DNA from: Bin87 sp965204685
GTDB lineage: Bacteria > Chloroflexota > Dehalococcoidia > Lucifugimonadales > UBA3495
Direction of reading: 5' to 3'
DNA length: 64,000 nucleotides
Assembly: GCA_965204685.1 (NCBI GenBank)
Contig: OZ242004.1
Location: 3,286,001 to 3,350,000 of the forward strand
Part shown: piece by piece, positions 51,771 to 59,342 of the stretch
Position numbering within the stretch: the first letter of the stretch is position 1
Layout of the letters: each line of letters starts with the position of its first letter
Notes under the pieces: generated by a model
What the model was told of the DNA's origin: nothing
Seen by the model: only the letters and a program-made list of their open reading frames with translations
Database searches by the model: none
Position numbers and translations under genes: made by a program

Positions 51771-54035
51771 ATGACCAATATCGTGCTCTCAAACACCAAC
51801 TATAATGTCGTCGGCACGCGGCCGGTTCGCCACGACGGCGCCGACAAGGTGACGGGGCGGGCCAAATACGGCGCGGACTTCGAGATGAGCGGGATGCTCT
51901 TCGGCAAAGTTCTGCGGAGCCCGCACGCCCACGCGAGAATCAAGTCCATCGATGCCTCAGCCGCCGAAGCGCTGCCCGGCGTTCGCGGCGTTGTGACGGG
52001 CGCCGATTTGCCCATCGCTGGCAAGGAGAACCCGCCGATGTCAGCGCGGGCGGCCAGCAACAACATTCTGGCTGCCGACAAAGCCTTGTTCCGCGGGCAC
52101 CCCATCGCGGCCGTTGCTGCCGACTCCGCACACGTCGCCGAAGAGGCAGTCAACCTCATCAAGGTGGAATACGAGGTCCTGAAGGCGAGCACCAACGTCC
52201 TGGACGCCATGAAGGACGACGCCGATCTGCTCCACGAGGACATGACAACCACCGAGTTCGGCGAGGAAACTGACAAGCACAGCAACGTTTCCAACCGTTT
52301 CGTTTACGAACAGGGCGACGTCGAAGCAGCCTTCGCCGGGGCCGACTTCGTCATCGAGCGCGAATTCAACACGCGAACCGTGCACCAGGGCTACATCGAG
52401 CCGCAGAACGCGTCCGCTCTGTGGAACGCCGACGGCTACTTGACGGTATGGACCAGCACCCAGGGCGCGTTCGTTGCGCGCGACGCCCTGTCCGGCGTAC
52501 TCGAGCTACCCGTGTCCCGCATCAAGGTCGTGCCCATGGAGATCGGTGGCGGATTCGGCGGAAAGATACCGCTGTACCTGGAGCCCGTGGCGGCGCTGCT
52601 TTCGAAGAAAACCGGCCGCCCGGTCAAGATGCAGATGAGCCGCACTGAGACCTTTGAGGCCACCGGCCCCACTGCCGGCGCGTATGTCAAGATCAAGATG
52701 GGCGCCAAGCAGGACGGCACGCTGGTTGCGGCCGATGCGGTCCTCATCTACGAGGCCGGGGCTTTCCCCGGCTCCTCGCCGGTTACCGCCGGAGCCCAGT
52801 GCGTGTTTGCGCCCTATGCCTTGGAGAATCAGCGGGTCGAGGGCTACGATGTGGTCACCAACAAGCCGCGTTCCTTCGCCTACCGCGCTCCGGGCGCGCC
52901 CATCTCCGCCTTCGGCGGCGAGCAGGTCGTGGACGAATTGGCCGCCAAGTGCGGCATGGACCCGCTGGAGTTCCGCCTGAAGAACGCCAGCCAGGAAGGC
53001 AACCGCCGGGTTGACGGACCGCAATTCCGGGTAATCGGAAACGTGGAAACCCTTGAAGCGGCAAAAGACACCGACCACTACAAGTCCGAGATTTCCGGTC
53101 CCAACCGCGGCCGCGGAGTGGCCAGCGGCTATTGGATGAACATCGGCCTAGCGTCCAGCGCCAGCATCAGCGTCAACGCCGATGGCACCATCGGTCTGGT
53201 GGAAGGGTCAACGGACATCGGCGGCTCCCGGGCGTCCATCGCCATGCAGGCCGCGGAAGTGCTCGGCATACCCGCCGAGGACGTGCGCCCCAGCGTCGGC
53301 GACACCGACGCGGTCGGCTACACCTTCCTGACCGGCGGCAGCCGCACCACCTTCGCCACCGGCTGGGCCGCCTACGAGTGCGCCGAAGAAATCAAGCGGA
53401 AAATGATCGACCGGGCCGGCCAGATCTGGGAAAAGGACCCTTCGGAAATTGACCTGGCGGACGGCATTTTCAAGCACAATTCCGACGAGGACTTGCAGAT
53501 GTCCTTCAAGGAACTGTCCTCCCAACTGGCGCGTACCGGAGGCCCGATTTCCGCCCAGGTCAGCGTCAGCCCCGGCGGTGAGGGCGGAGCCTTCGGCACC
53601 CACCTGGTGGACGTCGAAGTCGACCCCGACACGGGCAAGGTGGACGTGCTGAGGTACACCGTGGTGCAGGACGCTGGAAAGGCCATCCACCCCAGCTACG
53701 TGGAAGGCCAGATGCAGGGCGGAGCCGTACAGGGCATCGGATGGGCGCTCAACGAAGAGTACTTCATGAACGACTCCGGTGACATGGTCAACTCCAGCTT
53801 CCTGGACTACCGGATGCCCACCAGCCTCGACCTGCCCATGATCGACACGGTCATCGTGGAAAAGGCCAACCCGGGCCATCCCTACGGGGTGCGCGGCGTG
53901 GGCGAGGTGCCAATCGTCCCGCCCATGGCCGCCATCGCCAACGCCATCCACGACGCCATCGGCGTGCGCATGGACAACCTGCCCATGTCGCCCGGCGCTA
54001 TCCTCGAACAGCTCTGGGGCGAGAACGGCGGCTAG
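51771..54035 (+). CDS. Xanthine dehydrogenase family molybdopterin-binding subunit, stand-alone
   Basis: 754 residues from the ATG at 51771 (RBS GAGG upstream); a longer frame from 51624 has an unconserved beginning. GTRPVRHDGADKVTGRAKYGADFEM is the usual start, EIGGGFGGKIPLYLEPVAALLSKKTGRPVK (about 255-285) the first Mo-cofactor region, SFAYRAPGAPISAF (about 363-376) the active-site loop, and GVRGVGEVPIVPPM the region with the catalytic Glu. The AYRAPGAP form differs from form II CoxL. No FAD or Fe-S subunit gene is adjacent, unlike the operon at 1986-5783. Confidence 0.92.
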   Translation: MTNIVLSNTNYNVVGTRPVRHDGADKVTGRAKYGADFEMSGMLFGKVLRSPHAHARIKSIDASAAEALPGVRGVVTGADLPIAGKENPPMSARAASNNILAADKALFRGHPIAAVAADSAHVAEEAVNLIKVEYEVLKASTNVLDAMKDDADLLHEDMTTTEFGEETDKHSNVSNRFVYEQGDVEAAFAGADFVIEREFNTRTVHQGYIEPQNASALWNADGYLTVWTSTQGAFVARDALSGVLELPVSRIKVVPMEIGGGFGGKIPLYLEPVAALLSKKTGRPVKMQMSRTETFEATGPTAGAYVKIKMGAKQDGTLVAADAVLIYEAGAFPGSSPVTAGAQCVFAPYALENQRVEGYDVVTNKPRSFAYRAPGAPISAFGGEQVVDELAAKCGMDPLEFRLKNASQEGNRRVDGPQFRVIGNVETLEAAKDTDHYKSEISGPNRGRGVASGYWMNIGLASSASISVNADGTIGLVEGSTDIGGSRASIAMQAAEVLGIPAEDVRPSVGDTDAVGYTFLTGGSRTTFATGWAAYECAEEIKRKMIDRAGQIWEKDPSEIDLADGIFKHNSDEDLQMSFKELSSQLARTGGPISAQVSVSPGGEGGAFGTHLVDVEVDPDTGKVDVLRYTVVQDAGKAIHPSYVEGQMQGGAVQGIGWALNEEYFMNDSGDMVNSSFLDYRMPTSLDLPMIDTVIVEKANPGHPYGVRGVGEVPIVPPMAAIANAIHDAIGVRMDNLPMSPGAILEQLWGENGG

Positions 54036-54060
54036 AGCGCTGCCCTCGATTGTGAAAACG

Positions 54061-54091
54061 ATCTGGCTGCGGGACAGTTCCGCAGCCAGAT
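54061..54091 (+). terminator. Terminator after the molybdopterin subunit gene
   Basis: A 12-bp perfect stem (54061-54072 with 54080-54091) around GACAGTT, 26 bases after the stop at 54035, followed by TATCT. Confidence 0.65.
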
Positions 54092-54110
54092 TATCTAAAG
54101 CAGGCGAATT

Positions 54111-54425
54111 ATGACAACGCCCACAGCAGCGACGCCAAGCGTCGAGGAACGCCTGTCCGCCATAGAATCCCGCATGGCCGCTCTTGAAGCCGTCATGACG
54201 CTGTTCATTGAGGAACAGCGAGAACACCGGCGTGAGGTCAACGCACGGTTCAACAAGATTGAAGAAGACCAGCGCGAGCACCGGCGCGAAGTAAACGCAC
54301 GGTTTGACAGGTTGGAGACCCGCATCGATCAGGTTGCGGCAAGCATCCCGCGTATGCTGTATGCGGTCATCGGTATCGTGGGAGCCTTGGCCGTGGGTCT
54401 CATGGTTTCCAACGTGATCGGCTGA
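54111..54425 (+). CDS. Small coiled-coil protein with C-terminal membrane helix
   Basis: 104 residues. Residues 10-80 form a charged coiled coil; residues 82-103 are one helix (LYAVIGIVGALAVGLMVSNVIG). Two adjacent 18-residue repeats, EQREHRREVNARFNKIEE and DQREHRREVNARFDRLET, differ at six positions. Similar proteins are common next to membrane enzymes and phages as coiled-coil anchors. No function recognised; the gene lies between a terminator and the CMD gene. Confidence 0.65.
   Translation: MTTPTAATPSVEERLSAIESRMAALEAVMTLFIEEQREHRREVNARFNKIEEDQREHRREVNARFDRLETRIDQVAASIPRMLYAVIGIVGALAVGLMVSNVIG
54213..54320 (+). repeat. Tandem 54-base repeat inside the coiled-coil gene
   Basis: Two copies of 54 bases (54213-54266, 54267-54320), each coding for 18 residues of the coiled coil. 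The copies differ at many third positions, so the duplication is not recent. Confidence 0.8.
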
Positions 54426-54464
54426 CAACGAACGAACTGCTCAAAATAGTGAGGTAACGAAATC

Positions 54465-55013
54465 ATGGCTCGCGTACCCTTCGCCACCAGGGAAAACATG
54501 GACGCCGCCGGGCAGGCGGTTTGGGACGAGATCGAAACCTCACGCGGCGGCGTGCAGCGCAACTACGCCGCCATCCTGAATAACCCCCAAGCGGCGAGCA
54601 ATTTCGCCCACTTGGGCGGTTACGTCCGCTTCGAGACCCCGCTGCCGGCCCGGGTCAAAGCCGTAGCCGTGCTAACCGCCGCCCGCGAAGCGTGCGGTCA
54701 CTACGTCTGGACGGTGAACCAGCCGGCCGCGCGCAACGCCGGCCTGGGCGACGCGGACATCTCAGCCATTCACGAATACCGCGCCCCAAACGGCCTGAGC
54801 GGCGACGATGCCGCGGTATCCGGTTTCGTCATCGAGTTACTCCGCCAGCACCGCGTCTCAGACTCTTCCTTCGAGGCAGTGCGGGGAATCATCGGCGACG
54901 CCGGCATCGTAGACCTGCTGGTGGTCGTGTCCTACTACCACGGCCTGGCGCACACCCTGCAGGCCCTTGCGGTTGAGCTGCCCGAGGGCACGGCGGACGC
55001 GCTGACCTACTGA
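54465..55013 (+). CDS. Carboxymuconolactone decarboxylase-like protein
   Basis: 182 residues of all-helical AhpD/CMD fold. LNNPQAASNFAHLGGYVRFETPLPARVKAVAVLTAAREACGHYVWTVNQPAARNAGLG (about 42-99, in parts) is the family core, but the Cys-x-x-Cys of AhpD is missing; only one Cys, in EACGHY, remains. That fits the CMD branch, which does not need a redox pair. Enzymatic activity on a muconolactone-like compound is plausible; alternatively a stress protein. It overlaps the PD-(D/E)xK gene by seven bases, converging. Confidence 0.85.
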   Translation: MARVPFATRENMDAAGQAVWDEIETSRGGVQRNYAAILNNPQAASNFAHLGGYVRFETPLPARVKAVAVLTAAREACGHYVWTVNQPAARNAGLGDADISAIHEYRAPNGLSGDDAAVSGFVIELLRQHRVSDSSFEAVRGIIGDAGIVDLLVVVSYYHGLAHTLQALAVELPEGTADALTY

Positions 55014-55927
55014 CCCGGCTGCTCCGCCTCGTACTCACGCAGGCAGTTGACGATCACTTCGTTCATCGCCGGGAACTCGTTCTCGGCGAAGTTTTTGACC
55101 CATGCTTCGATTTTGGATCGAGTGGTTCCGTCATCCCATCCGGTTCCGTAATCCGCATCATCAAGGATACAATCCTGTTCTTCGTGCAAAATTGCCCAAC
55201 CGTCAGGCAGTGAGTTATGGATCGGTCTGAACAACCGTGGATGCTGCCGAATAGCTTCAAATAGCGCAACTCGGACAGTTTGGTTTAATTCCCCCAAAGG
55301 AGAAAGCCCTAGATCAAGGTAGGGAAAGCCAGTATTGTTGAACCTGAACTGGAGGAGCAGCAGTGCATTGGATCCGGGTGCCCAGCCAGTGCCCGACTGC
55401 GTACGTTCAAACTGGTCCCAATCAGCAGACCTGAAGCGGACGTATGAATTGTTCGATAAATCTAGTAGCCAGTTTCTCTGTTTCGCGACAGATTCTTTGA
55501 GGATCTGCACCGTTTCCGCGTTCCAATTTGGCTCATGGTCTTTGATCAGATCGATCGCTTCCCGATGTTCCAAGTAGATTTTGCGGGCAAGTTTCGCAAT
55601 CTCATTAGATTCAGGCACGATGTTCCCTCTTTTTCTCAGTGTAGCAGCGTATTGCCGTAGGAAGACGCGAACGTCTTCGCTAAGGGCAGTTGCCTTATGC
55701 TCAATGGTCTGTTCCACCAGTTCCAAGACAGTTTTGTAATTTTCGGGAGTCCAGTGCGGACGTTCGTTTTCGGAGGGAAGTCCAAATTTGAGATCCAAAA
55801 CTTTCCGGTATGAGGTCAGTTGGCTAATGCCACTGTCGCCAATCCACTCGCTTGCGAAAATCTTGTTTTCTATGGCGCAGACGAACCGCGCTTCGCGATT
55901 CAGTATAAGAATGTCGATATAAACCAT
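55007..55927 (-). pseudogene. PD-(D/E)xK nuclease family, 3' fragment cut by an IS
   Basis: The fragment begins with YIDILILNREARFVCAIENKIFASE (from about residue 3), which holds the D, then the ExK of the PD-(D/E)xK nuclease core, followed by SQLTSYRK and ARKIYLEHREAI, the usual continuation of PDDEXK_4 family proteins. The N-terminal part, with the conserved RHSxFLAWLLDP segment, is absent; the frame runs into the IS end and the ATG at 55927 lies inside its terminal repeat. Base composition is lower in GC than neighbours. Whether the shortened product is made is unknown. Confidence 0.75.
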
Positions 55928-55937
55928 TGGTGCTAGT
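55922..55937. repeat. IS left terminal inverted repeat
   Basis: AACCATTGGTGCTAGT, the complement of 56801-56816 with no mismatch. Confidence 0.9.
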
Positions 55938-55942
55938 AAGTG

Positions 55943-56728
55943 TCAGAGGGTGAAGTGAGCGATGGAGCGATGGATGCGCCCCTGGGCGTCCGGTTCCAAC
56001 CCATTCCATTGGGTCAGTATGTCGAAGGCGGCGATAGTGTAAGCCAAGTGGGCCTCAAAGCCATTCCACGCCCGATGGCGCATTTCTTTACTGCCCCACA
56101 CGACTGACATCATGGAGAAAGTCGTCTCCACTGCCATGCGCACGTTCCACTGTCCCCGACGACAGATCTTGACGTTGTCTGGGTCGCCTTTGGCGCGGTG
56201 AAAGCCGGTGTCGGCCAGCACAATCATCTGTCCGTCGTATTGAGCGAGCAAGGGCAGGAAGGTCTGGTCGTGAACGTTGGCTCCGGCGCAATCCCAATCG
56301 GTAATCAGGCCCCACTGGTTCTGTACGACGCAGAGTTTACCTCCCACGATCCAGCGATGGTTGGACTTGCCTTTTTTGCCGACTTGGTTAGCCCGTCGCC
56401 CTTCGCGTATGGGATGACGCAATTCTATTCCGTAGCTGTCGGCCACCCCCAGGACGGTGGGCCGGGCCAGGAAGTAGCCGGTCCAGTCCCGTTGCGCCCG
56501 CAACCGACGGTTGAGACGGGTGCGGCTGGGCAGTTGGGGAAAGAGGTGGCCATAGTTGTCTTTGAGCCAATGGTAGAAGGCCCGTTGCGTAACCGGCTTC
56601 ATGGCTTGCAGCACGCCGATGGTAATCAGTTCGCTGAGGGAGAGGATGGCCTGACTGTGCTGGGGAACGTCGGGCAGCGCGTCGTCTATCTGGCAATACA
56701 GTTCAGTGATAAAATCGGCGATGTTCAC
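55943..56728 (-). CDS. DDE transposase of the IS
   Basis: 261 residues from the GTG at 56728, preceded by GGAGG nine bases upstream. DDE-type residues appear as VADSYGIELR (about 92), VLADTGFHR (about 170) and AVETTFSMM (about 200), in the order of IS5/IS982 transposases. FPQLPSRTRLNRRLR and NHRWIVGGKLCVVQNQWGLI lie before the core. Apparently intact, so the element may still be mobile. Confidence 0.85.
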   Translation of the reverse strand: MNIADFITELYCQIDDALPDVPQHSQAILSLSELITIGVLQAMKPVTQRAFYHWLKDNYGHLFPQLPSRTRLNRRLRAQRDWTGYFLARPTVLGVADSYGIELRHPIREGRRANQVGKKGKSNHRWIVGGKLCVVQNQWGLITDWDCAGANVHDQTFLPLLAQYDGQMIVLADTGFHRAKGDPDNVKICRRGQWNVRMAVETTFSMMSVVWGSKEMRHRAWNGFEAHLAYTIAAFDILTQWNGLEPDAQGRIHRSIAHFTL

Positions 56729-56800
56729 GAGGTTCCTCCGCTGTAGTGTAAGCAACTCACAGCATAGTGGAACCTCGTGGCATTTTCAAAATCAACTCAA

Positions 56801-56816
56801 ACTAGCACCAATGGTT
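56801..56816. repeat. IS right terminal inverted repeat
   Basis: ACTAGCACCAATGGTT, matching the left end reversed. Confidence 0.9.
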
Positions 56817-57061
56817 AGTAGTTTCTCCAATCGCCTCAAGTCAGTGTTGTCATCAGCAAAGCTTCTCAATGCCGCACTCTTGTTGGCGCGTTCATCGGCA
56901 ATCAACCATTCCAGCCGGTCCAAATCAGAAACCAAGCTTTCCAAGACTTTGCCTTTCCTTGCCCGTACCTCGGCAAGCAACCCCTCCAATCCCTGTAAAG
57001 CAGGGATCACGTCTTCCAGCGTCGCCGCCTGCCCCGCCGTTTCAGCGTCGTTCGTTTGCAT
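56817..57061 (-). pseudogene. PD-(D/E)xK nuclease family, probable 5' fragment
   Basis: Starts at the ATG at 57061 and is open up to the IS end: MQTNDAETAGQAATLEDVIP, then charged helical RARKGKVLESLVSDLDRLEWLIADER, and finally DNTDLRRLEKLL at the junction. PDDEXK_4 nucleases often have such a helical lead before a segment NFFxxLGxxRxExRHSxFLAWLLDP that is missing here. Together with the 3' fragment at 55007 it implies that about 60-80 codons were deleted when the IS came in. The link is inferred from strand, contact with the IS and lack of a stop. Confidence 0.6.
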
Positions 57062-57173
57062 GATGGATGCCAACCTGCAAAAATAATGGCGGCAGCATTG
57101 GCCGCTTGCGCTCTGCCGCTGACCTGCGGCGGGATTGTACCATGCAGAAACGAGCCGCGAAGAGAGAAGCCCA

Positions 57174-57491
57174 ATGGCCACGATTACCCAGGACACCACC
57201 GACCGTGTCGCCGCCATCATCGGCGATACGCTCAACGGCTGGTTCCAGCCCCATCTCCGCTTCGACCCCATCGTCGTCCGCCAACGCTACGACGACTGGT
57301 ACGGTGAGGACTACCTTGAAGCATGGATTGTGTGGGAAGGCGACTATGCCTATATGGACCACTCCCGCACCAACACCCTGTACCAGTTCTTCGAGCCGCT
57401 ACTGGACGAGTTGGGCATCGACCTGCGCCTCAATCCTCACTTCATCGCCAAATGGGAATGGGAGCCCAACAAGGAGCGGATTCTCAGATGA
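57174..57491 (+). CDS. Partner protein of HEPN gene, unknown
   Basis: 105 residues from the ATG at 57174; frames from 57135 add unconserved residues. RQRYDDWYGEDYLEAWIVWEGDYAYMD (about 36-62) is rich in aromatic and acidic residues; overall acidic, with alternating beta strands. No family recognised. It overlaps the HEPN-like gene by ATGA, so the two are translated together; such overlap is frequent in toxin-antitoxin modules with the antitoxin first, but no toxin-antitoxin activity is shown. Confidence 0.7.
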   Translation: MATITQDTTDRVAAIIGDTLNGWFQPHLRFDPIVVRQRYDDWYGEDYLEAWIVWEGDYAYMDHSRTNTLYQFFEPLLDELGIDLRLNPHFIAKWEWEPNKERILR

Positions 57492-57973
57492 ACCCGCAGG
57501 AGCTTATCGCCCTGTCCCGTGCCTTGGTCAACGGCGTCATCGCGGGCGCCGCCGCTTCGGTTAGCCAAACCGAACTCCGCCGTGCCGTCAGTTGCGCTTA
57601 CTATGCAATGTTTCACACGCTGGCAGCCAGCAACGCCAATACCCTGGTTGGAGCATCTCCGGCCGATCAACAGCGTTGGGCCTGGCAGCAAACTTATCGC
57701 GCCGCCGACCATCGCCCCACCAGAAACAAACTCAGCCGCGCCAGCCTGGGCGGCCGCTTTCCCGCAGCCATTCGGATTTTTGGTGAGGCGTTCAGCGATG
57801 CCCAACAAGCACGCCATTCCGCCGAGTACGATCCACACAGCGAATTTTACGCTACCGACATCACCGGACTTATTGACAAGGTTGAAGACGCCGTCGCCGC
57901 CTTCAATCAAATCCCCAATGACATCCGCCGTGACCTGGCCATCCACATCCTCACCACTATCCGCAGCGACTGA
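57488..57973 (+). CDS. HEPN domain protein
   Basis: 161 residues. LRRAVSCAYYAMFHTLAASNAN (about 28-49) is the typical HEPN helix (RxxxSxAYYAMFH), followed by ADHRPTRNKLSRA and SAEYDP, the RxxxxxADY-like region. HEPN domains bind nucleotides or cut RNA; the classical RxxxxH pair is not obvious, so the enzymatic state is uncertain. Its ATG overlaps the stop of the preceding small gene. Followed by a terminator-free gap of 36 bases and the two-domain barrel gene. Confidence 0.8.
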   Translation: MNPQELIALSRALVNGVIAGAAASVSQTELRRAVSCAYYAMFHTLAASNANTLVGASPADQQRWAWQQTYRAADHRPTRNKLSRASLGGRFPAAIRIFGEAFSDAQQARHSAEYDPHSEFYATDITGLIDKVEDAVAAFNQIPNDIRRDLAIHILTTIRSD

Positions 57974-58009
57974 CGCCTGCCACCGACCCGACAACACGGA
58001 GGACCCGAC

Positions 58010-58666
58010 ATGCCAGCCGACTACGCGTACTTTGTCCAGATGGACATCCCCGCCGAGCACGAGGCCGATTTCAACCGTGTCTACGACACCGAGCACGCCA
58101 AGTTCCTGTGTCAGGCACCCGGCGTTCACACCTGTAACCGGTACCTGCTGGAGTCCACCAATGCCGAGCAGTTCGCCCGCTATGCCGCTCTCTACGCCAT
58201 CGACGAACCCGGCGTACCCTTCTCCGAGGGCTGGCGTGTCGAGGGCGAGAAGGGTGATTGGGCGACCAAGATCCGCCCCCACGCCACCAATCGCACCCAC
58301 ACCATGCTGAACCGCATCGCCGACGCTGGCGACCCCACCGCCGAAGCGCCCTACATCTTCATCGTGCGCACCGACATCCCCGCCGACGCGGAGGACGAGT
58401 TCAACCACCTGTACAACACCGTTCACCTGCCCGGCCTGTGCGAGGTGGAGGGCGTTATGGGCGCTCGTCGCTACCGGGTGGAGACCACCAACGCCGAAGG
58501 TTTCCCCAAGTATGTCGCCGTATACCAGATCGAAAGTCCGTCGGTGCTCGAGTCGGATGCGTGGAAGGCAGCAGCCCAGGACGAATGGGCGGCCAAGATC
58601 GGCCCCAAGTGCATCGGCCTGACCCGTGCCGTGATGCGGCAGGTGGCGCGCCATCCCGCAGCCTGA
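58010..58666 (+). CDS. Two-domain dimeric alpha-beta-barrel protein, paralogue
   Basis: 218 residues; RBS GGAGG eight bases upstream. Two halves: YFVQMDIPAEHEADFNRVYDTEHAKFLCQAPGV (about 6-38) and FIVRTDIPADAEDEFNHLYNTVHLPGLCEVEGV (about 119-151), the same build as the protein at 34994 (W/F-N-x-Y-x-x-EH...PGV). This copy replaces the Trp by Tyr and His. Likely the same broad family (DUF4286/EthD-like). Followed four bases later by rnhA, so co-transcribed with it, though functions look unrelated. Confidence 0.82.
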   Translation: MPADYAYFVQMDIPAEHEADFNRVYDTEHAKFLCQAPGVHTCNRYLLESTNAEQFARYAALYAIDEPGVPFSEGWRVEGEKGDWATKIRPHATNRTHTMLNRIADAGDPTAEAPYIFIVRTDIPADAEDEFNHLYNTVHLPGLCEVEGVMGARRYRVETTNAEGFPKYVAVYQIESPSVLESDAWKAAAQDEWAAKIGPKCIGLTRAVMRQVARHPAA

Positions 58667-58670
58667 ACCG

Positions 58671-59162
58671 GTGACAACGGAGGTCACCATCCACACCGAC
58701 GGCGCCTGCCTGGGGAACCCCGGGCCAGGCGGCTACGGTGTGATCCTGGACCACCGCGGCCGTCGCAAGGAGTTATCGGGCGGCTACTCGCTAACGACCA
58801 ACAACCGTATGGAGTTGCTGGCCGCGATCATCGGCCTGGAAGCCCTGACGCGGCCGTGCCATGTCACCCTGTATTCCGATTCACGCTACGTGGTCGACGC
58901 AGTGAGCAAGGGATGGGCAGCCAAGTGGCGCAGCAACGGCTGGATGCGCAACAAGCGGGAAGCGGCGGTCAACCCGGACCTTTGGGCCCGCCTGCTGGAT
59001 CTGCTGGAACGCTACCCGGCGGAGTTTCGGTGGGTACGCGGACACAGCGGCAACCCGGACAACGAACGTTGCGACGCGTTGGCAACCGCCGCGGCTCGGC
59101 TCGGCGACCTTCCGAAAGACCCAGGCTACCCGCCAGTAGATCGCCGAAAATTGCCGCGATAG
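58671..59162 (+). CDS. rnhA: Ribonuclease HI
   Basis: Cleaves RNA in RNA-DNA hybrids. GTG start at 58671. The four acidic metal ligands are present: Asp10 in HTDGACLGNPGPGGYG, Glu48 in NNRMELLAA, Asp70 in YSDSRYVVD, and Asp135 in NERCDALA; His125 lies in RGHSGNPDNE. 163 residues with a short tail rich in Pro and Arg. Confidence 0.96.
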   Translation: MTTEVTIHTDGACLGNPGPGGYGVILDHRGRRKELSGGYSLTTNNRMELLAAIIGLEALTRPCHVTLYSDSRYVVDAVSKGWAAKWRSNGWMRNKREAAVNPDLWARLLDLLERYPAEFRWVRGHSGNPDNERCDALATAAARLGDLPKDPGYPPVDRRKLPR

Positions 59163-59270
59163 TTTCGCCCACCGGGCAAAAAAGGAGCGGCCGGTCCAAA
59201 AGGAGGAGTCGCTGGAGGAGCGGCTCACTACCGGTCGCTGGCCTACCATTTTATCCGGGCCGCCGTTCGG

Positions 59271-59300
59271 TTGCAACGGGCAACATAATTTCGCTACAAT
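59271..59300 (+). promoter_or_regulatory. Promoter of the EF-G-like gene
   Basis: TTGCAA (59271-59276), 18 bases, TACAAT (59295-59300). Predicted start near 59307; AGGGGA at about 59331 precedes the ATG at 59343. Confidence 0.6.
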
Positions 59301-59342
59301 CCGCTAATTGCAACCCATTTCAGGAACCAAAGGGGAACCACC

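Larger units (their letters stand above)
55922..56816 (-). mobile_element. Insertion sequence of 895 bp, IS982/IS5-like
   Basis: Perfect 16-base terminal inverted repeats (AACCATTGGTGCTAGT at 55922-55937 and its complement at 56801-56816) frame one transposase gene. No target duplication is visible at the outer flanks, in keeping with a deletion at one end. The inserted element sits inside a PD-(D/E)xK nuclease gene. Family is judged from the AC ends, size and transposase, not from a database match. Confidence 0.85.

Noticed and set aside
55912..56826. Target-site duplication of the IS
   Set aside because: The outer flanks (…ATATA at left, AGTAG… at right) do not repeat; consistent with a deletion, so none was annotated.
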